The notes below the pieces were generated by a model that searched no databases, was not told the origin of the DNA, and saw only the letters and a list, made by a program, of their open reading frames with translations. The translations under genes and the position numbers were made by a program. From NCBI GenBank assembly GCA_030549775.1, contig CM060173.1, positions 44,447,110-44,511,109 of the forward strand: 64,000 bases of DNA. The letters run 5' to 3'. The stretch comes from Tamarix chinensis. Lineage: Eukaryota > Streptophyta > Magnoliopsida > Caryophyllales > Tamaricaceae. This document shows, piece by piece, positions 34,301 to 46,288 of the stretch (its first letter is position 1; the number at the start of each line of letters is the position of its first letter).

Positions 34301-34897
34301 GGTAAGTGTACCCTACATGGATGCAGGCTTAAGGAGAAAAAAAATAAGGGGAGGAGGGGAAAATGGGGCTCAATAGATGTAGGTAGGTGCATGTAGGGAA
34401 GAGGGTAGGTGTTTGGGGGCATGGCCTTGTGGCGATGATAGGCTGGAGTGGCTGAAAGGTGGATGTTGCGCAGAATAGGGGAGCTCGTCAAGGGGGAGAA
34501 GAAGAGAGGGAAGGTGTCGGAGGGGGTATTTATGGGCAAGGAAGGGGTGAGGATGTGGGGAAGATGAAAGGGACGATTAGCATGTTAGACTATAGGTTAA
34601 GGAAGGTGCAAGTGGCAGTAAGGTAGGGGTGGGTGTAGGGTATGGTGGAAGGTGTAGAGGGTGTAGGGGGCTTGTAGGGGAACGTGTAGGTGCATGTCTG
34701 TGTGCATGCCTTGCATGGCTAAGAAGGGAAAGGGGGAAGGCTTGAATGGGTGCAGAAGGTGCTATAGGGGAAGAAAATGGAAGGGGGTTGGATGAAGCAT
34801 GATGGAGATAGGCGTAAGGAAGAAGATGGGGAGAAAAAGAGAAAGGAGAAAATAAGGAAGGAAGGAAAAAGGGAAAGAAAGGAAAGAAGGGGGAATG
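31327..34897 (-). mobile_element. Antisense Ty3/gypsy LTR broken by a sense LTR
   Basis: The left edge, TATAACATCCCCAAATTTTG, is the complement of an LTR end GGGGATGTTATA. Inward come the TCACCTAATCTATGCTCG segment, the TTACATGTTGAGTAAG module (complement of TTACTCAGTA), the CCACTATTCTCA units (32095-32480), and AAACCCTAG-rich DNA. A purine-rich tract (about 33930-34890) follows. The AT-rich head expected next is missing; at 34898 a sense LTR starts instead, so the sense element probably inserted inside this purine tract. Confidence 0.65.
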
Positions 34898-37563
34898 TGT
34901 AATCCCCCAAAATTTTATAAAACCTATAATTTAATAAATAGCTTTTATTTGAAGTAAATTAGCTTTTAAAGTTATTTAGTTTAATTATTTTATAGATTTT
35001 TGAGTAAATAAATTTGGATAGAAGTATTTAATAAATTAAAAATAAATATTTTGCTATTTTATCATATTATTTTTATTTAAATAAAATTTTAAACTAGTAT
35101 TTTACTAAAATTATCATTTTTAAGCCCATATATTTAATTATGTTAAATTAAATTAATAAATAAACATATTATCAAAAATTTTACATCCTATTATTTTATA
35201 AATTCAATTATTTTAAAATTTCCATTTTCCCATTTTCCTTTTCCTCATTTTTTCTTTTCTTTCTCCTTTTTCTCATTTTCCTTATTTCTTTCTTTTTCCC
35301 TTTTTCCTAGCTTTGGGCCGCTAGGCCAACCTCACTCCCCTTCCTCCTTGCGCGCTGGGTTAGGGGCCTGTTTCTCTCCCTCTTTTTCCCCTCCTTTCCT
35401 CATGTGCGTCAGCCCAGCCCTAGCCTCTCCTTTCTTTTTCCTTCCACCCAGCGATTGGGGCAGCCCAAATCTCCCTTTTCTCCCTCCAACGGCCTGGTGC
35501 ACCCCTTCTTTCCTTCTTCGTCTTCTTCGTTGATCAACCCAAGGTGGCCGAGCTGTCCTCGTTGCCATGCCTGCCACCTCGAGCACACCGGCCACCGCCT
35601 ACTACCACCACCTACCACCACTGCAACCCTTTCTCCCTCCCTCTCTCTCTCCCCGTCCTTTTTTTTCACAAATTGGGACCCGACCGGCCATGCACCCCCA
35701 TCACGCATGGCCTCCCTTACCTTTCTTCCCCTTCCTCTCCCTACCACCCTACCATCTCCCTGCCACCCTAAACACTACCACCGACCGACCACCTATCCCC
35801 CTACCCTCTCTCTTCTTTTTCTTCTCATCAATGGCCCTCCTGCCCCATATTTTTTGAGCCCTTTCTCTCTCCCGATCTCCTTCCCTTCATTTTTCTTTCT
35901 CTCCATCTTTCCCCCTATTTTGTGCACCGTCACTGCCTCTGCCGGCTTGAACACCTCACTAACCACCTAAACCACCTTTTGCACCCTCCTACTACCGCCC
36001 TGCACCGCCACAGGACCACCCCAAGCCATCCCTCAGCCCCTTATTCCTCCCCACTTATTTTTCTCCCCATTTTTTCCCTTCTCGGCAGTCTCCCTGCAAC
36101 CTCTCCTTCCGCCACCGTCCGGCCACCTCTACCGCCACCCAAACCACCAATCCACACCCTGCAACCCCCTCTAGCGCCCGCATACCTTGTTTGGCCAAAA
36201 CAAGCCCCCTCACCCCTCCATTTTCCCCCTCTCTTTTCCTTCCTTCTCAGCCACGCCTAGCCCGATAGCCAACTTCGCCACCTCACCACCGCCACCTCTG
36301 CCGTCCTTTGCCACCAACAACCCATTCCCAGCATCCACCTACACCCCCTCTTCACTCCTTCACCATTCCCTTGCCTTAAATCCTCCCCCATCTACCTTCT
36401 TTTCTAGCCTAAAGACCCCAACCCAAAAACACCCCTTCCACCTCTTCTCCATGCAACCTTTGAGCCTCCCCTTTTTTATTTTTGCGTGCAGCTCATGCTG
36501 CATAAGCAGGATGAGTTGTTGCATTTATTGGCCATCTTTATTAATAATTTTAAGGTATTATAATATTTAAATTAATTATTTCATTAAGTAAAATTTATCA
36601 AGTCTTATGCTTTGATTTTCTTATTTCTAATATAATAAGTATTGATATTATTCTTAGGTATCGATTTTGTTAATCAAAGCTTGAATCTTTAACTGGAATA
36701 CTGGTAAGATTCAATTTTGTGGGAATTAAGGTAATCATTAAACCCCACTTAAACGCATGGATAAACGTATGTTTGCACATTAGGATTTTTAATATGTTAT
36801 TATGTTTGATATATGGTTGTTAGTATAATTTATATGTTTGCTTGTATTGCTTAATAAAAAGGAAAGTATGCTCTTTTATGTGCTATGTGTGTAAATGTTG
36901 TCTAAGGAAATAACTTGATTATTAATGAAAGTGTTAAAGTACTTATCCATGTCATATTATGTTTTTGTGACCATTTATGCTTAGATAATATTATTGTGAG
37001 CCCTAGGGGCATTTTAGTAATATTTCTTGTGTAAGAATGTGGCCTAATATGTGTGGGTGCTAATAAGTATTATATTAAAATATAATAATTGGTGGAGTTG
37101 GATATTGTTAAGGGACTATTAATATTATTATTCCATGTAGTAATGTTAATCTAATAAAAGTGGTGTAATAAGGGGATAAGATGGTAACTTTGGAAGAAGA
37201 GGGAAAAATGATAATTTTCTAAGTAAAAGGTTAAATTTGTAATTCGTAAGAAAAAAGGGGCATTGTGGTAAATTTGGAGGTAAAGGGCAAAATAGTAATT
37301 TTATAAGTAAATGGCAAAACAGTAATTTTATAAGTAAAGGGAAAAATAGTAATTTTATAGGTAAATAGCAAAATGCTAATTTTGTAAGTAAAGGGAAAGA
37401 TGGTAATTTTATAAGTAAAGGGCAAAATGGTAATTTTGGAAGTAAGGGATAAAATAGTAATTTTGTAAATAAAAGGTTAAATTGGTAATTATAATAATAG
37501 CAAAGGGTGATTTGGTAAGTATAATTATGAAGAAGGGTAAATTAATAATTATAATTAGGGCAA
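34898..37563 (+). mobile_element. Sense Ty3/gypsy LTR, left part
   Basis: Starts TGTAATCCCCCAAAATTTT, then an AT-rich head, a pyrimidine-rich tract (about 35220-36480), CAGCTCATGCTGCATAAGC, AT-rich DNA and a 27-bp tandem array. It breaks off near 37563, where an inverted copy of the LTR head region begins. Its right end resumes at about 39008. Confidence 0.65.
37190..37560 (+). repeat. 27-bp tandem array inside the LTR
   Basis: GTAATTTTATAAGTAAAGGG-type units at 37295, 37322, 37349, 37376, 37403 and 37430, exactly 27 bases apart, with looser units on both sides. On the minus strand it reads as a nine-residue repeat (FTYKITIFP), a by-product of the period. A related array of about 30-bp units lies at 1-420 in the antisense LTR. 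Confidence 0.9.
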
Positions 37564-39007
37564 GGTGTAAGTGGTGGTCGGGGATGGGTTGTTGGCGGCC
37601 AAGGGCGGCGAAGGTAGCAGCCAAGGTGGAGGGGACATAGAAGGAAGGAAAAGAGAGGGGAAAATGAGGGGTTGTAAGGGTTAGTTTTGGCCAAAGTGTG
37701 GGGTGGTAGACGAGGTTGTAGGGAGTGGTTTAGTTACTCATGTAGTGGCAGAGGCGACGGGACAGCGGCGGAAGGAGGGGTTGTAGGGAGGTTGTCGGGA
37801 AGGGAGAAAAAGAAGGGAAAAGGAAGAGGGGAGGAAGAAGGTGGGCTGTAAGGGGCTCGAGGGGTGGTGTGGTGGTCCAGGGCTGAGGTAGAGGGTGGCA
37901 ATGGGTGGTGTAGGGGTTCAGTGCGGCAATGGAAGCGGCGGTGCAAAACAGGGATGGAAATGGAAGGAGAAGATAAGGAGAGAAAAGAATCTATGGAAGG
38001 GGAATGCTCAAAAAATGGGGCAGGAAAGGGGGCTCGTGAGGAGAAGAAAAAGGAGAGGAAGAAGAGGGAAATAGATGGTTGATTGATTGGCAGGGTGTAG
38101 GGTGGCAGGGAGGTGGTAGGGTGGCAGGGAGAGGGAAAGGAAGAAGGGGAAAGGAGGGACATGCATGGTTAGGGAGTGCATGGCGGTTGGGTCCAAAATG
38201 GTGGAAAAACAAAAGGGATAGGAGAGGGAGAGAGAGAGAGGGTTGCAGTGGTGGAAGGTGGTGGCAGTAAAAGGTGGCTAGGCGTGGCATTCGGTGTAGC
38301 AGATATGGGCAACGAAGACAGGTCTGGTGCGCTTGGTCGAGGTAAAAGAATGAAAGAAGGAGGAAGAAAAGAAGGGGAGCAGCGGACGATCGGGGAAAAA
38401 AAAGGAGAGTTGGGCTGGCCCGGTCGCTGGGGAGGAAGGGAGAAAAAAAAGAAGGGGCTGGGGTTAGGTCAACATGCGCGAGGAAGGAAGGAAAAGAAAA
38501 GGAGGGGTGGGCTGCCCATGCGGGAGAAGGAGAGGAGGGAAGGGGAGTGGGCCAGCGGCCCATGCGCGTATAGGAGGGGGAGGTAGGCCGGCCTAGCGGC
38601 TCGAAGGAGGAAAAAGGAAAAAGAAAGAAAGGAAGAAAAAGGAGAAAGAAAAGAAAAAAAAGGGAAAAAAAGGAAAGGGGAAATTGAGGGAAATTAAAAT
38701 AATTTAATTTATAAAATAATAAAATATAATATTTTTGGGAAATAAATTTATTTAATAATTTAATATAATTAAATATATGGGTTTAAAAAGGGTAATTTTA
38801 GTAAAATATTGGTTTGGAAAATTATTTAAATAAAAAGAGTATGATAAAATAACAAAATATTTATTTTAATTTATCAAATTATTCCTATCCAAATTTATAT
38901 ACTCAAAAATCCATAAAATAATTAAATTAAATAATTTTAAAAGCTAATTTATCCTAAATAAAAGCTATTTATTAAATTCTAGATTTTTAAATTTTCGGGG
39001 AACTATA
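37564..39007 (-). mobile_element. Inverted LTR head segment inside the sense LTR
   Basis: On the minus strand it starts TATAGTTCCCCGAAAATTT at 39007 and follows the head of the LTR at 34898 block by block (for example TTTAATAAATAGCTTTTATTT and TTTTATCATA), with close similarity over the first 300 bases and a matching pyrimidine tract after that. The two arms face each other across about 1.1 kb. It may be a second LTR inserted in reverse or an internal inversion. Confidence 0.65.
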
Positions 39008-39562
39008 AGTTACCTTGATCAATACGTAGCGTACTAACCACCCGTTTCATGGGTGCTGCTCATTCCCACAAGTAGAAGGCTCCTTTGAGTTTGTGTAGGT
39101 TGATGATACCATTTTTTATGCCTTTGATGCTTACAAGGTATCGAGCAGGGCTAAAAGTTGAGTATGGATTTAGCCTGGAGATCGAGAGCGACATGGCTAA
39201 ATTTACTATTTATGTTCCCTTATTTTGTATTTGTTTATTCAGACTCATTTTATCATACTATAGCTTTTATTCCCTCTAAGGGATTTTAATTCTGTATCTT
39301 TGGGTTGTAAACTCTTTTCCATGTACTTTGATTTCTATCTTATGAATGTTTCAATGCTTTTATGAATCCTTAATTTGAGTTTGAATAATGATGAATGGTA
39401 ATCTTTCTTTAGCCTTGTGGTTAGTATGAGATCGCCCGGGGGCCGAGCTTGTACTGATCACGATGGTAATATCCCCGAAATTCATAAGTTTTGATTTACT
39501 TATTTTCGTGGAATCCCTTAATAAAATGAAATTTTTCATTAGTGAATTTTGGGGGTGTTACA
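39008..39562 (+). mobile_element. Sense Ty3/gypsy LTR, right end
   Basis: Carries the ACCACCCGTTTCATGGGTGC module also found at 7271, and ends TTTTGGGGGTGTTACA at 39562. Immediately after it the copia gag frame begins, so 39562/39563 is an insertion junction. The five bases outside the two LTR ends (GAATG and GGTGA) do not match. Confidence 0.65.
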
Positions 39563-40248
39563 GGTGAACCATAAGGCTGCCAAAATTTTCCTCAATTATC
39601 ATTTTTCCCAAGTCTCTAGCCTCTTCAAGTACAATTACCTTAGGGCTCCATTCTTTTATAAGACCTTGTAAGATTTTTCTTACCTTCTCTTCTTTAGTGA
39701 TTTCCTTCCACAAGGCCTTGAGATTGTTGATAATTGAGGTGAAGCGATAGCTTAAATTGTTGATGCTTTCACCCTACTTCATTCTAAAGAGTTCATAATC
39801 TCTAGTGTGGAGGGTGATTCTTTGATCCTTAACTTGTTTTGTACCTTCATGGGTGAAAATGAGCTTCTCCCATATGCTCTTAGTGGTTGTGCAGGATTGA
39901 ATTCAATGATACTCTTTTTCACCAAGCCCACATCATAGAATCATGATGGCTTTATTGTTGAGAGTTAGCCTTCTCTTTTCTACATCAATAAGATCATCTC
40001 TTGTCTTTTCTACAATCTCATCGTCGACCCCCCTTTCTAATATTTATTGGCCCTTTGATGATAATTAACCACATGTCATAGTCTTGTGATTTGATGAAGA
40101 ACAATATTCGGTTCTTCCAGTAGGCAAACTTTTCACCATTGAATAATGGTAGCTTAGTGGTGAAGATGCCTTCATTTTGACCAATGGAATTCATTCTACT
40201 TGTAGATCTTTTTCACCTCAGATTGTTGAATATTTTGAGAAGTTCCTC
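39563..40248 (-). pseudogene. Ty1/copia (SIRE/Maximus-like) gag, decayed and truncated
   Basis: Minus-strand translation from an ATG at 40194 gives GIFTTKLPLFNGEKFAYWKN and SQDYDMWLIIIKGP, typical of copia gag (UBN2/DUF4219-type). After a frame break come IWEKLIFTHEGTKQVKDQRI, YELFRMK, ESINNLSYRF and KILQGL. Several stops and at least one frameshift disrupt it. The downstream part of gag and all of pol are missing, cut at 39563 by the gypsy LTR. The PBS and LTR lie directly upstream, as expected for the 5' end of such an element. Confidence 0.8.
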
Positions 40249-40259
40249 ACTCTGATACA
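40249..40259 (-). other. Primer-binding site of the copia element
   Basis: TGTATCAGAGT on the minus strand, one or two changes from TGGTATCAGAGC, the complement of the initiator tRNA-Met 3' end, located between the LTR end and gag. Confidence 0.7.
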
Positions 40260-40924
40260 TTTGAAAACACCCTATAGGGGTAAATAGGGTTTTGTGGAAT
40301 GTGATGACTAAATAAAAAATTTATACGTAAGGTAGAGTGGTTCAAGAGTGAATTACTCTTTACATCTACTACCAAAAGGTTTTCCCTTTTAGATTTTTTA
40401 AATAGTGATTTGTTTTATTGATGATCACTCTTCTCTTAGTTTATGAGCCTTACAATCTCAATGACTATCTTAAGAGATGATTTGTAACTTCACCTATTTA
40501 TCTTCTCTATATTCACTAGATGAATCTCTTAAGAATGATAGGAAACACTAACTAACCCCTTTGATTAATTTTTAATAGGTGGTTGTGATTACAAGTATTT
40601 CTCACCAAACAAAAGATATGAAAGTGTTGATCTTTGAATGAGATGTAATCTAGCTATATATAATATATGATAATATAATTTGAGAACAATTCTAGATGAG
40701 AGAAGTGAGCAAAGAACACTTTCCTATAAAAACTCAAAATATAAAAGTTATGGAATATTGAATGAGAAATTGATTGATTTTAGTGTAAGAGAGTAATTGC
40801 ACAACCAATTATCTGAAAAGTTATTTTGTAATAAATGTAGAGGGACCTTATTTATAAGGATTACCCTTGAGTATGGTCGTTAAACACAATTTTTCAAAAA
40901 TATTTTTTGTCCAACGGGCAAAAA

Positions 40925-41420
40925 ATCAGTATTTAATGCTAACCAATTGATTGGTCTGGAGAAACTAATCGATCAGTTGCATAGCTAGTTGATCAATTTG
41001 TTCCAACCAGTTGACTGTTCATGTTTCAACCAAAATATAAAGTTACTATTGTGTCAACCCGTCAATGGTTTTGTCAATCAGCTAATCAGTTTGGCATTAA
41101 CCAATTGATGTGTTTAAATAGAGAGCAACAAGGTTGTTGCACAAATAAAACCCATGGATCGGTTTGTCAAACCAGTCAATCAATTTGTCAACCAGTTGAT
41201 CAGTTTGGTAATAACAGTCAATGTGTTTAAAGAGAGAGCAACTGGGTCTCTACAAAAATGAAACCCATGGATCAGTTTGTCAATTGGTCGATCAGTTTGG
41301 CAATAACCAATTGATGTGATTGAACAAAGAGCAACTAGGTGAAACCCATGGATCAGTTTATCAAAGGTTTGTCAACTAGTCAGTCGGTTTAGTAATAACC
41401 AATCAATGTGTTTAAGTAGA
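40925..41420. repeat. Degenerate CAGTTGATCAGTTTG repeats in the copia LTR
   Basis: About a dozen copies of (A)CCAGTTGATCAGTTTG(T)CAA-like words, and longer units of about 110 bases carrying GAGAGCAACTGGGTCTC and AAACCCATGGATC. The pattern continues at 46310-46530 beyond the inserted LTR. Confidence 0.75.
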
Positions 41421-41427
41421 GAGAAAT

Positions 41428-44400
41428 TGTAATACCCCATATTTTTAAAATCCAAATTTATTAAGTTTAATGATTTTATTAGCGTAATTTGATGTAAATA
41501 ATTAATTATTTTAATTTCGATTCTTTTTATGGATTTATCGACGATTTCGAATTCATATTTGAATTTAATTAATCGTTGTCATTGCGAACCATTCTAGATA
41601 AATTCGTTCACGACAATGATTTTATTATATTCTTATGAATTCGATTTTTGGTTAAAAATATGTATTCCCATTTTTATCGTATTTTGACTTTAATATTTTA
41701 GATTCGTTCTCAATTATAACTTCGTCGTGCGATTTCAACTTTATTTTGGAGTTATATTTCGTTAACGAAATATATTATTTAAATTATGAAATTTCTACTT
41801 AAATAGTTAAATTTATTTTAAAATTTTTATACGTAGAAAATAATTCCGACTTTAAATTTATTTATTTTTGTAAATTGTTAATATTTTCAGAAAGTTTTAA
41901 ATTAAAAAGGTTTTTCGAAGATTATTTATGAATTTCTTGCCAAAATTAATTTTCTTCAGTTTTACGCTTTTTGATTTACGGAAAACCGATTTCGAAAATT
42001 ATTTAAATTAGTCTCGGTTTATTAGAATTTGACTTAAATATTTTATTATATGTTTTTAAATAATTTTTTGAGGTCCTATAATATATTTCTGTAAATAATA
42101 TAAATTTTATTTTACGTTCATTGGTAAATTCTTCTGAAAATGTTTCCGAAATTATTTATATAGATTTGTTTATTGATTTTAAGCGTTTGGATCATTTTGA
42201 AATAAATTTTAGATAAAATCATCCATTAATAATTTTACATATTTAGTATTTATTTTATAGTGTATTTGGAAAAAAAACTGAAATCCCGAAACCCGTCGGA
42301 GCCCCCCTCTTCTTTCCTTTTCTCTCTTCTCTCCCTTATCTTCTTTCCCTGCTCCCGACCCTTGCTCCCTATTCTTGTCTCGAGCCAACAACAGCCCCAG
42401 CCTCCCTTACCTTCTCCATCTCCTAGCTCCACCAGTCGTCGACCTCCCTCCAACCACTTGCAACCGACGACGCCGCAGCAAGCAACGGCCGCAACATCAG
42501 CCACCGAAGCAGCCACGCAGCAGCAGCAACGAACTGCAGGAGGGGCAGCGACGAGCCATGCCGGTTGTGCCGCCGTCCGGCCACGGCAAGCCTCGCTGAC
42601 CACCGGCGAGCCACCCCTGGCCTCCGACGAAGCTTCTCCGGCCTTCCTTTGTCCCGATTTGTGTTGGTTTCGTTGGCATAAATTTCTAAAAAACCCTAAT
42701 ATTGATTTGATTAATTGAGTATGATTTAGCTTGTGATAAGCTAAACTAATTGTTTGATAATGTATATATGTGCTATGAGATTGTTTTGAATAAGTTAATT
42801 GTATGGTTTAGGTTGGAATTCTGGAAAATTGAATTTTTGGCTGGGTTATGCCCGAATTTTTCGGATTCGTCCGATTTATCTATTTTTGATAAATTGATTA
42901 TACATTATGTTTTAAAATGTATCTAATTTCATGTCAGAACCATCAATTTGATAAATATTTAATTTCATATCGGAAGTGTTGATTTGGGAAAATGTGTGTA
43001 ATTAATCGGAATTGGATTTTTAGGTCAAAACTCTTGCGAGACTAAATTAGATTGTGTAATCAGGTTGTTTTATTCAATTGACTATATAATTTATATTAGA
43101 ATATATTTAATTACATTTCCGAACCGCTAACTTATATATATTAGCAATAATTGATCGGATTTGCATTTCGGGCTCAAAAACCCTAATTGTGCTAAATTGG
43201 ATATTTCTTTTAGTGGTTTTGATCAATTGATTATTTGATATGTTATAAAATGTGTTTAATTGTATTTCTAAACATTCGATTTGATTAAATTTATAGAATT
43301 TTACCGAATTGTATTTTCGGGGCTAAAACCCTATTTTTCAAGCGAAATTATGAAATTGATCATATGTATAATTGTTTTTCTAAACTTAAAGTTGTATAAA
43401 TAGTTGAAATGATCCTGATTGCATTGTAATACCTTTAATTTGAATTAATTGATTTGAATTATCCAAACTTGTGTTGTGGGCTTTAAAACCCTAATTTTGA
43501 AAATGGATAGTCTTAAATTGGCTACTAGGAATATTGTTTTGTTGAAATTAATTGTATAGATTTATCTAAAATTAGTTTAATTTTGTTTTAAAACTATCAA
43601 TTTGAGGTAATCGAAGTGATTTGGTCGATTCGTAGTTTAGGCAAAACCCTAATCTTCGGGGATGGTTTTATAAAATTGATTTTTGCTATGCGTCTTTTAT
43701 CTAATCGATTTCTGTCTTTGGGTTTTAAATCATTTAAATTATGTTTTAATCTAATTGGTTTGGATTTGATTCTATGCAAATAGTCAACTTATCTATTTTG
43801 TTGTAAAACCTAATGAATAAGTTAGTTTTGATAAAGTAACTTATAATCGATTATTCTTTCTAGGGATTTCCAAATTAATTTGAAATGTCCCAAGTGATAT
43901 GTGTATTAATCCGTTTTGATTTATTTTTAATCTTAAATCTTAATAGAGCTATGCTCTTGAATCCTAAGTTTTGGACACGTTTTCCAAGAAAAATTGTTTG
44001 TGTCTCTTTGTGTCGATTTAATTATAGTAATTGAATTATTGATCGTTAGGATAGTTTCTAACTTAGTTTTCGATTTCTATTGGCGATCTAGGGAAGCTTT
44101 ATTGTGGATCCTCGAGCTAGTGATCTCTCTCTCTCCCTCTTATCTCGCTTAGCTAGCTTCGGATTTAGGTAAGTTTCTACTTACCTCCACTTATGGGTGT
44201 TTCGTAAGAATGTGGCTAAGAACAACTATGTGTGTGTTATGTGTCTTGTGTACCATGTTGTGTACCTTATGTTTTTAATGACTAATTACTTGTAGCGCAG
44301 CTTGGAGCTGAGGTATGCTTATATGTATTCCTTATGACATGTGTGTAATGATTGTTCTGTTGTATTTATGAAAATTTATGACGTGACCCTCTAGGACATG

Positions 44401-46288
44401 CATGCTAGGATATTAATAATATGATGTGTGGTGAAAGGATAAAATGGGGGAAAATGTGGAAGTAAGAACAATTAAGGAAGAGTAGAGTAATGGGTTAAGA
44501 GTGGAAATTTAATATACGAAGGATGAGTATGGGTGCCATGGGAAGTAAGTAATATTAGGTGAAAAGTAGAGAGATTTTTTGTGGGGGAAGAAATGTGTTA
44601 GGGCTTGGAGTGGCTAACTAGGGTTTTCGATCACCTACGAAATCAATGAGTAAAGTGATATGATTTGGGATTGAACCTAATTGAGATGAGGTGTTTGAGG
44701 ATAAATGAATTAATGGTAGTGAAGTAAGAAGAAGTTGGGCCACATAGGTCCAATTAGGGTTTCAAGGGAAACCCTAGAGGCTAATAGCGGGTGGAGTCTG
44801 ATGTCACGAGGTGTTGGGCCTTAACCCACACCCTTAGGAGTTGGTTTTCATTATGTGTAAGTGTAAAGGGGAATGGATATCGAGGTGTGATAAGGGGCGC
44901 CAGAGTCCCAAGATATGGGACGGGCCCTCTTGGGAGGCTAAGTGTGGATATAGTTATCAATGCATGTCAAGGGTACAATACTTTCAAATAAGATATGTTA
45001 AGACACTAATCACTTAAAGAGGAAGATGTTGAGCCGAAGCCAGACCGGTCCACCGGCGAATAATAGTGGCCATAAGCATTTTGCCCTGCATGATTTTCGG
45101 TCCAATGGCTATAATAGTGGGGGATTCCGTGCTCAACAAACCAAACGTAATGAAGCTAAGCCATGGGAAATACACTAAGCACTTATAGTGAAACATCATG
45201 TGAGTCGGGGCCAGACCGGTCCACCGGCGAATAATAGTGGTCAGGAGCGTTCTGCCTTGGAGACCGGTCCATCAACGAATAATAGTGGTCAGGAGCGTTT
45301 TGCCCTGTATGTATTTCCAGTCCACCGGCTATAATAGTGAGGTTCCCGCACTCACATGAATTGATAAAAGACTATGATGTGAATCGACTATATTTACGAG
45401 AGATCTAAAGAATGAGTCTATCCGGACCATAGCCGGCCTTCATTATCTATATTACTACATGCTGCTTATGTGATTGTGGCCATGTAATGAGTTGTCAATA
45501 ATATGGACAATTCCTACCTGAGGCGCATGAGCTACTTTATATTTCGGTAATACCACACTTACATGTCTAAATAGGATGCTACATATGTTTCGCATGTTAT
45601 TATATGTGTATGGTAGGACTTATAATGTGGGTATTGAGTATGCATAATATTGTATCAATGTAATGCACCATGATTCAATATGCACTTGATGTTATAGTTA
45701 ACGTCTCTCCCGTAAGATAAGGTAGTGGGATTTACTCAGTATTGGACCCGTATTGATACTACCTTGGTTGAATGGGTCCTGCGATGATCCACTGATGGTG
45801 GGAAGCAGACCTCTTGTGCAGGTTTGAGATTGAATATTGTATTTGGGTGAAATGCTTGGTTTGAGAGAGTAGGCAATCTAGAATTTGATCTATCGGGTTT
45901 TATCTTTTTTAACTGTATTTATTTTTGGAAGTTTCAAATGTTGTATTTAATATTTGACAGGTGTTGTAATTGACTTTTAATTCCTCATACTCCGATAAGC
46001 TTTTAAAATTCATATTTATTTCATAGGTTCCGCTGATTGATTCAGCGATGATTTTATTTAGAGAATTTTTTCACTTGCCATCTTCCTGTGGATATTCCCT
46101 TGTGGGAGTTTATCCTCACGGCATAGATTTTTGAAATTTTGTTTGACAAGTTTAGCCTTGCATCTAGCGTGAGATAGATGGTAGACATTTATCTTGTGCT
46201 AGATGTGGCGGTAACATTCCCCAAATTCTATTTTAACTTTCGCTTTATTCTTTTAAATTTTTTAGGACCGAATTTTGGGGGTGTTACA
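41428..46288 (+). mobile_element. Solo Ty3/gypsy LTR, 4.86 kb
   Basis: Starts TGTAATACCCCATATTTTT and ends TTTTGGGGGTGTTACA, with no internal region attached. It contains a GC-rich block (about 42290-42650), repeated stretches of AAAACCCTAAT type between 42680 and 43700, AATAATAGTGG units (45055-45345) and the TTACTCAGTA to GTGCAGG module (45733-45825). It splits the copia LTR. No exact 5-bp target duplication could be read at the ends. It is less decayed than the other LTRs (more CpG, fewer gaps) and may be the youngest insertion. Confidence 0.75.

Noticed and set aside
35404..35970. 188-codon plus-strand open frame rich in P, S, T, L and H, and similar long frames at 42260-42718, 4481-4969, 37991-38563 (minus), 1368-1904 (minus) and 12184-12657 (minus)
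   Set aside because: They lie in pyrimidine-rich LTR tracts where stop codons are rare by composition. They overlap one another in several frames and show no domain.
37231..37425. Protein with nine-residue repeats FTYKITIFP
   Set aside because: A direct result of the exact 27-bp DNA repeat within an LTR; no start context or family.
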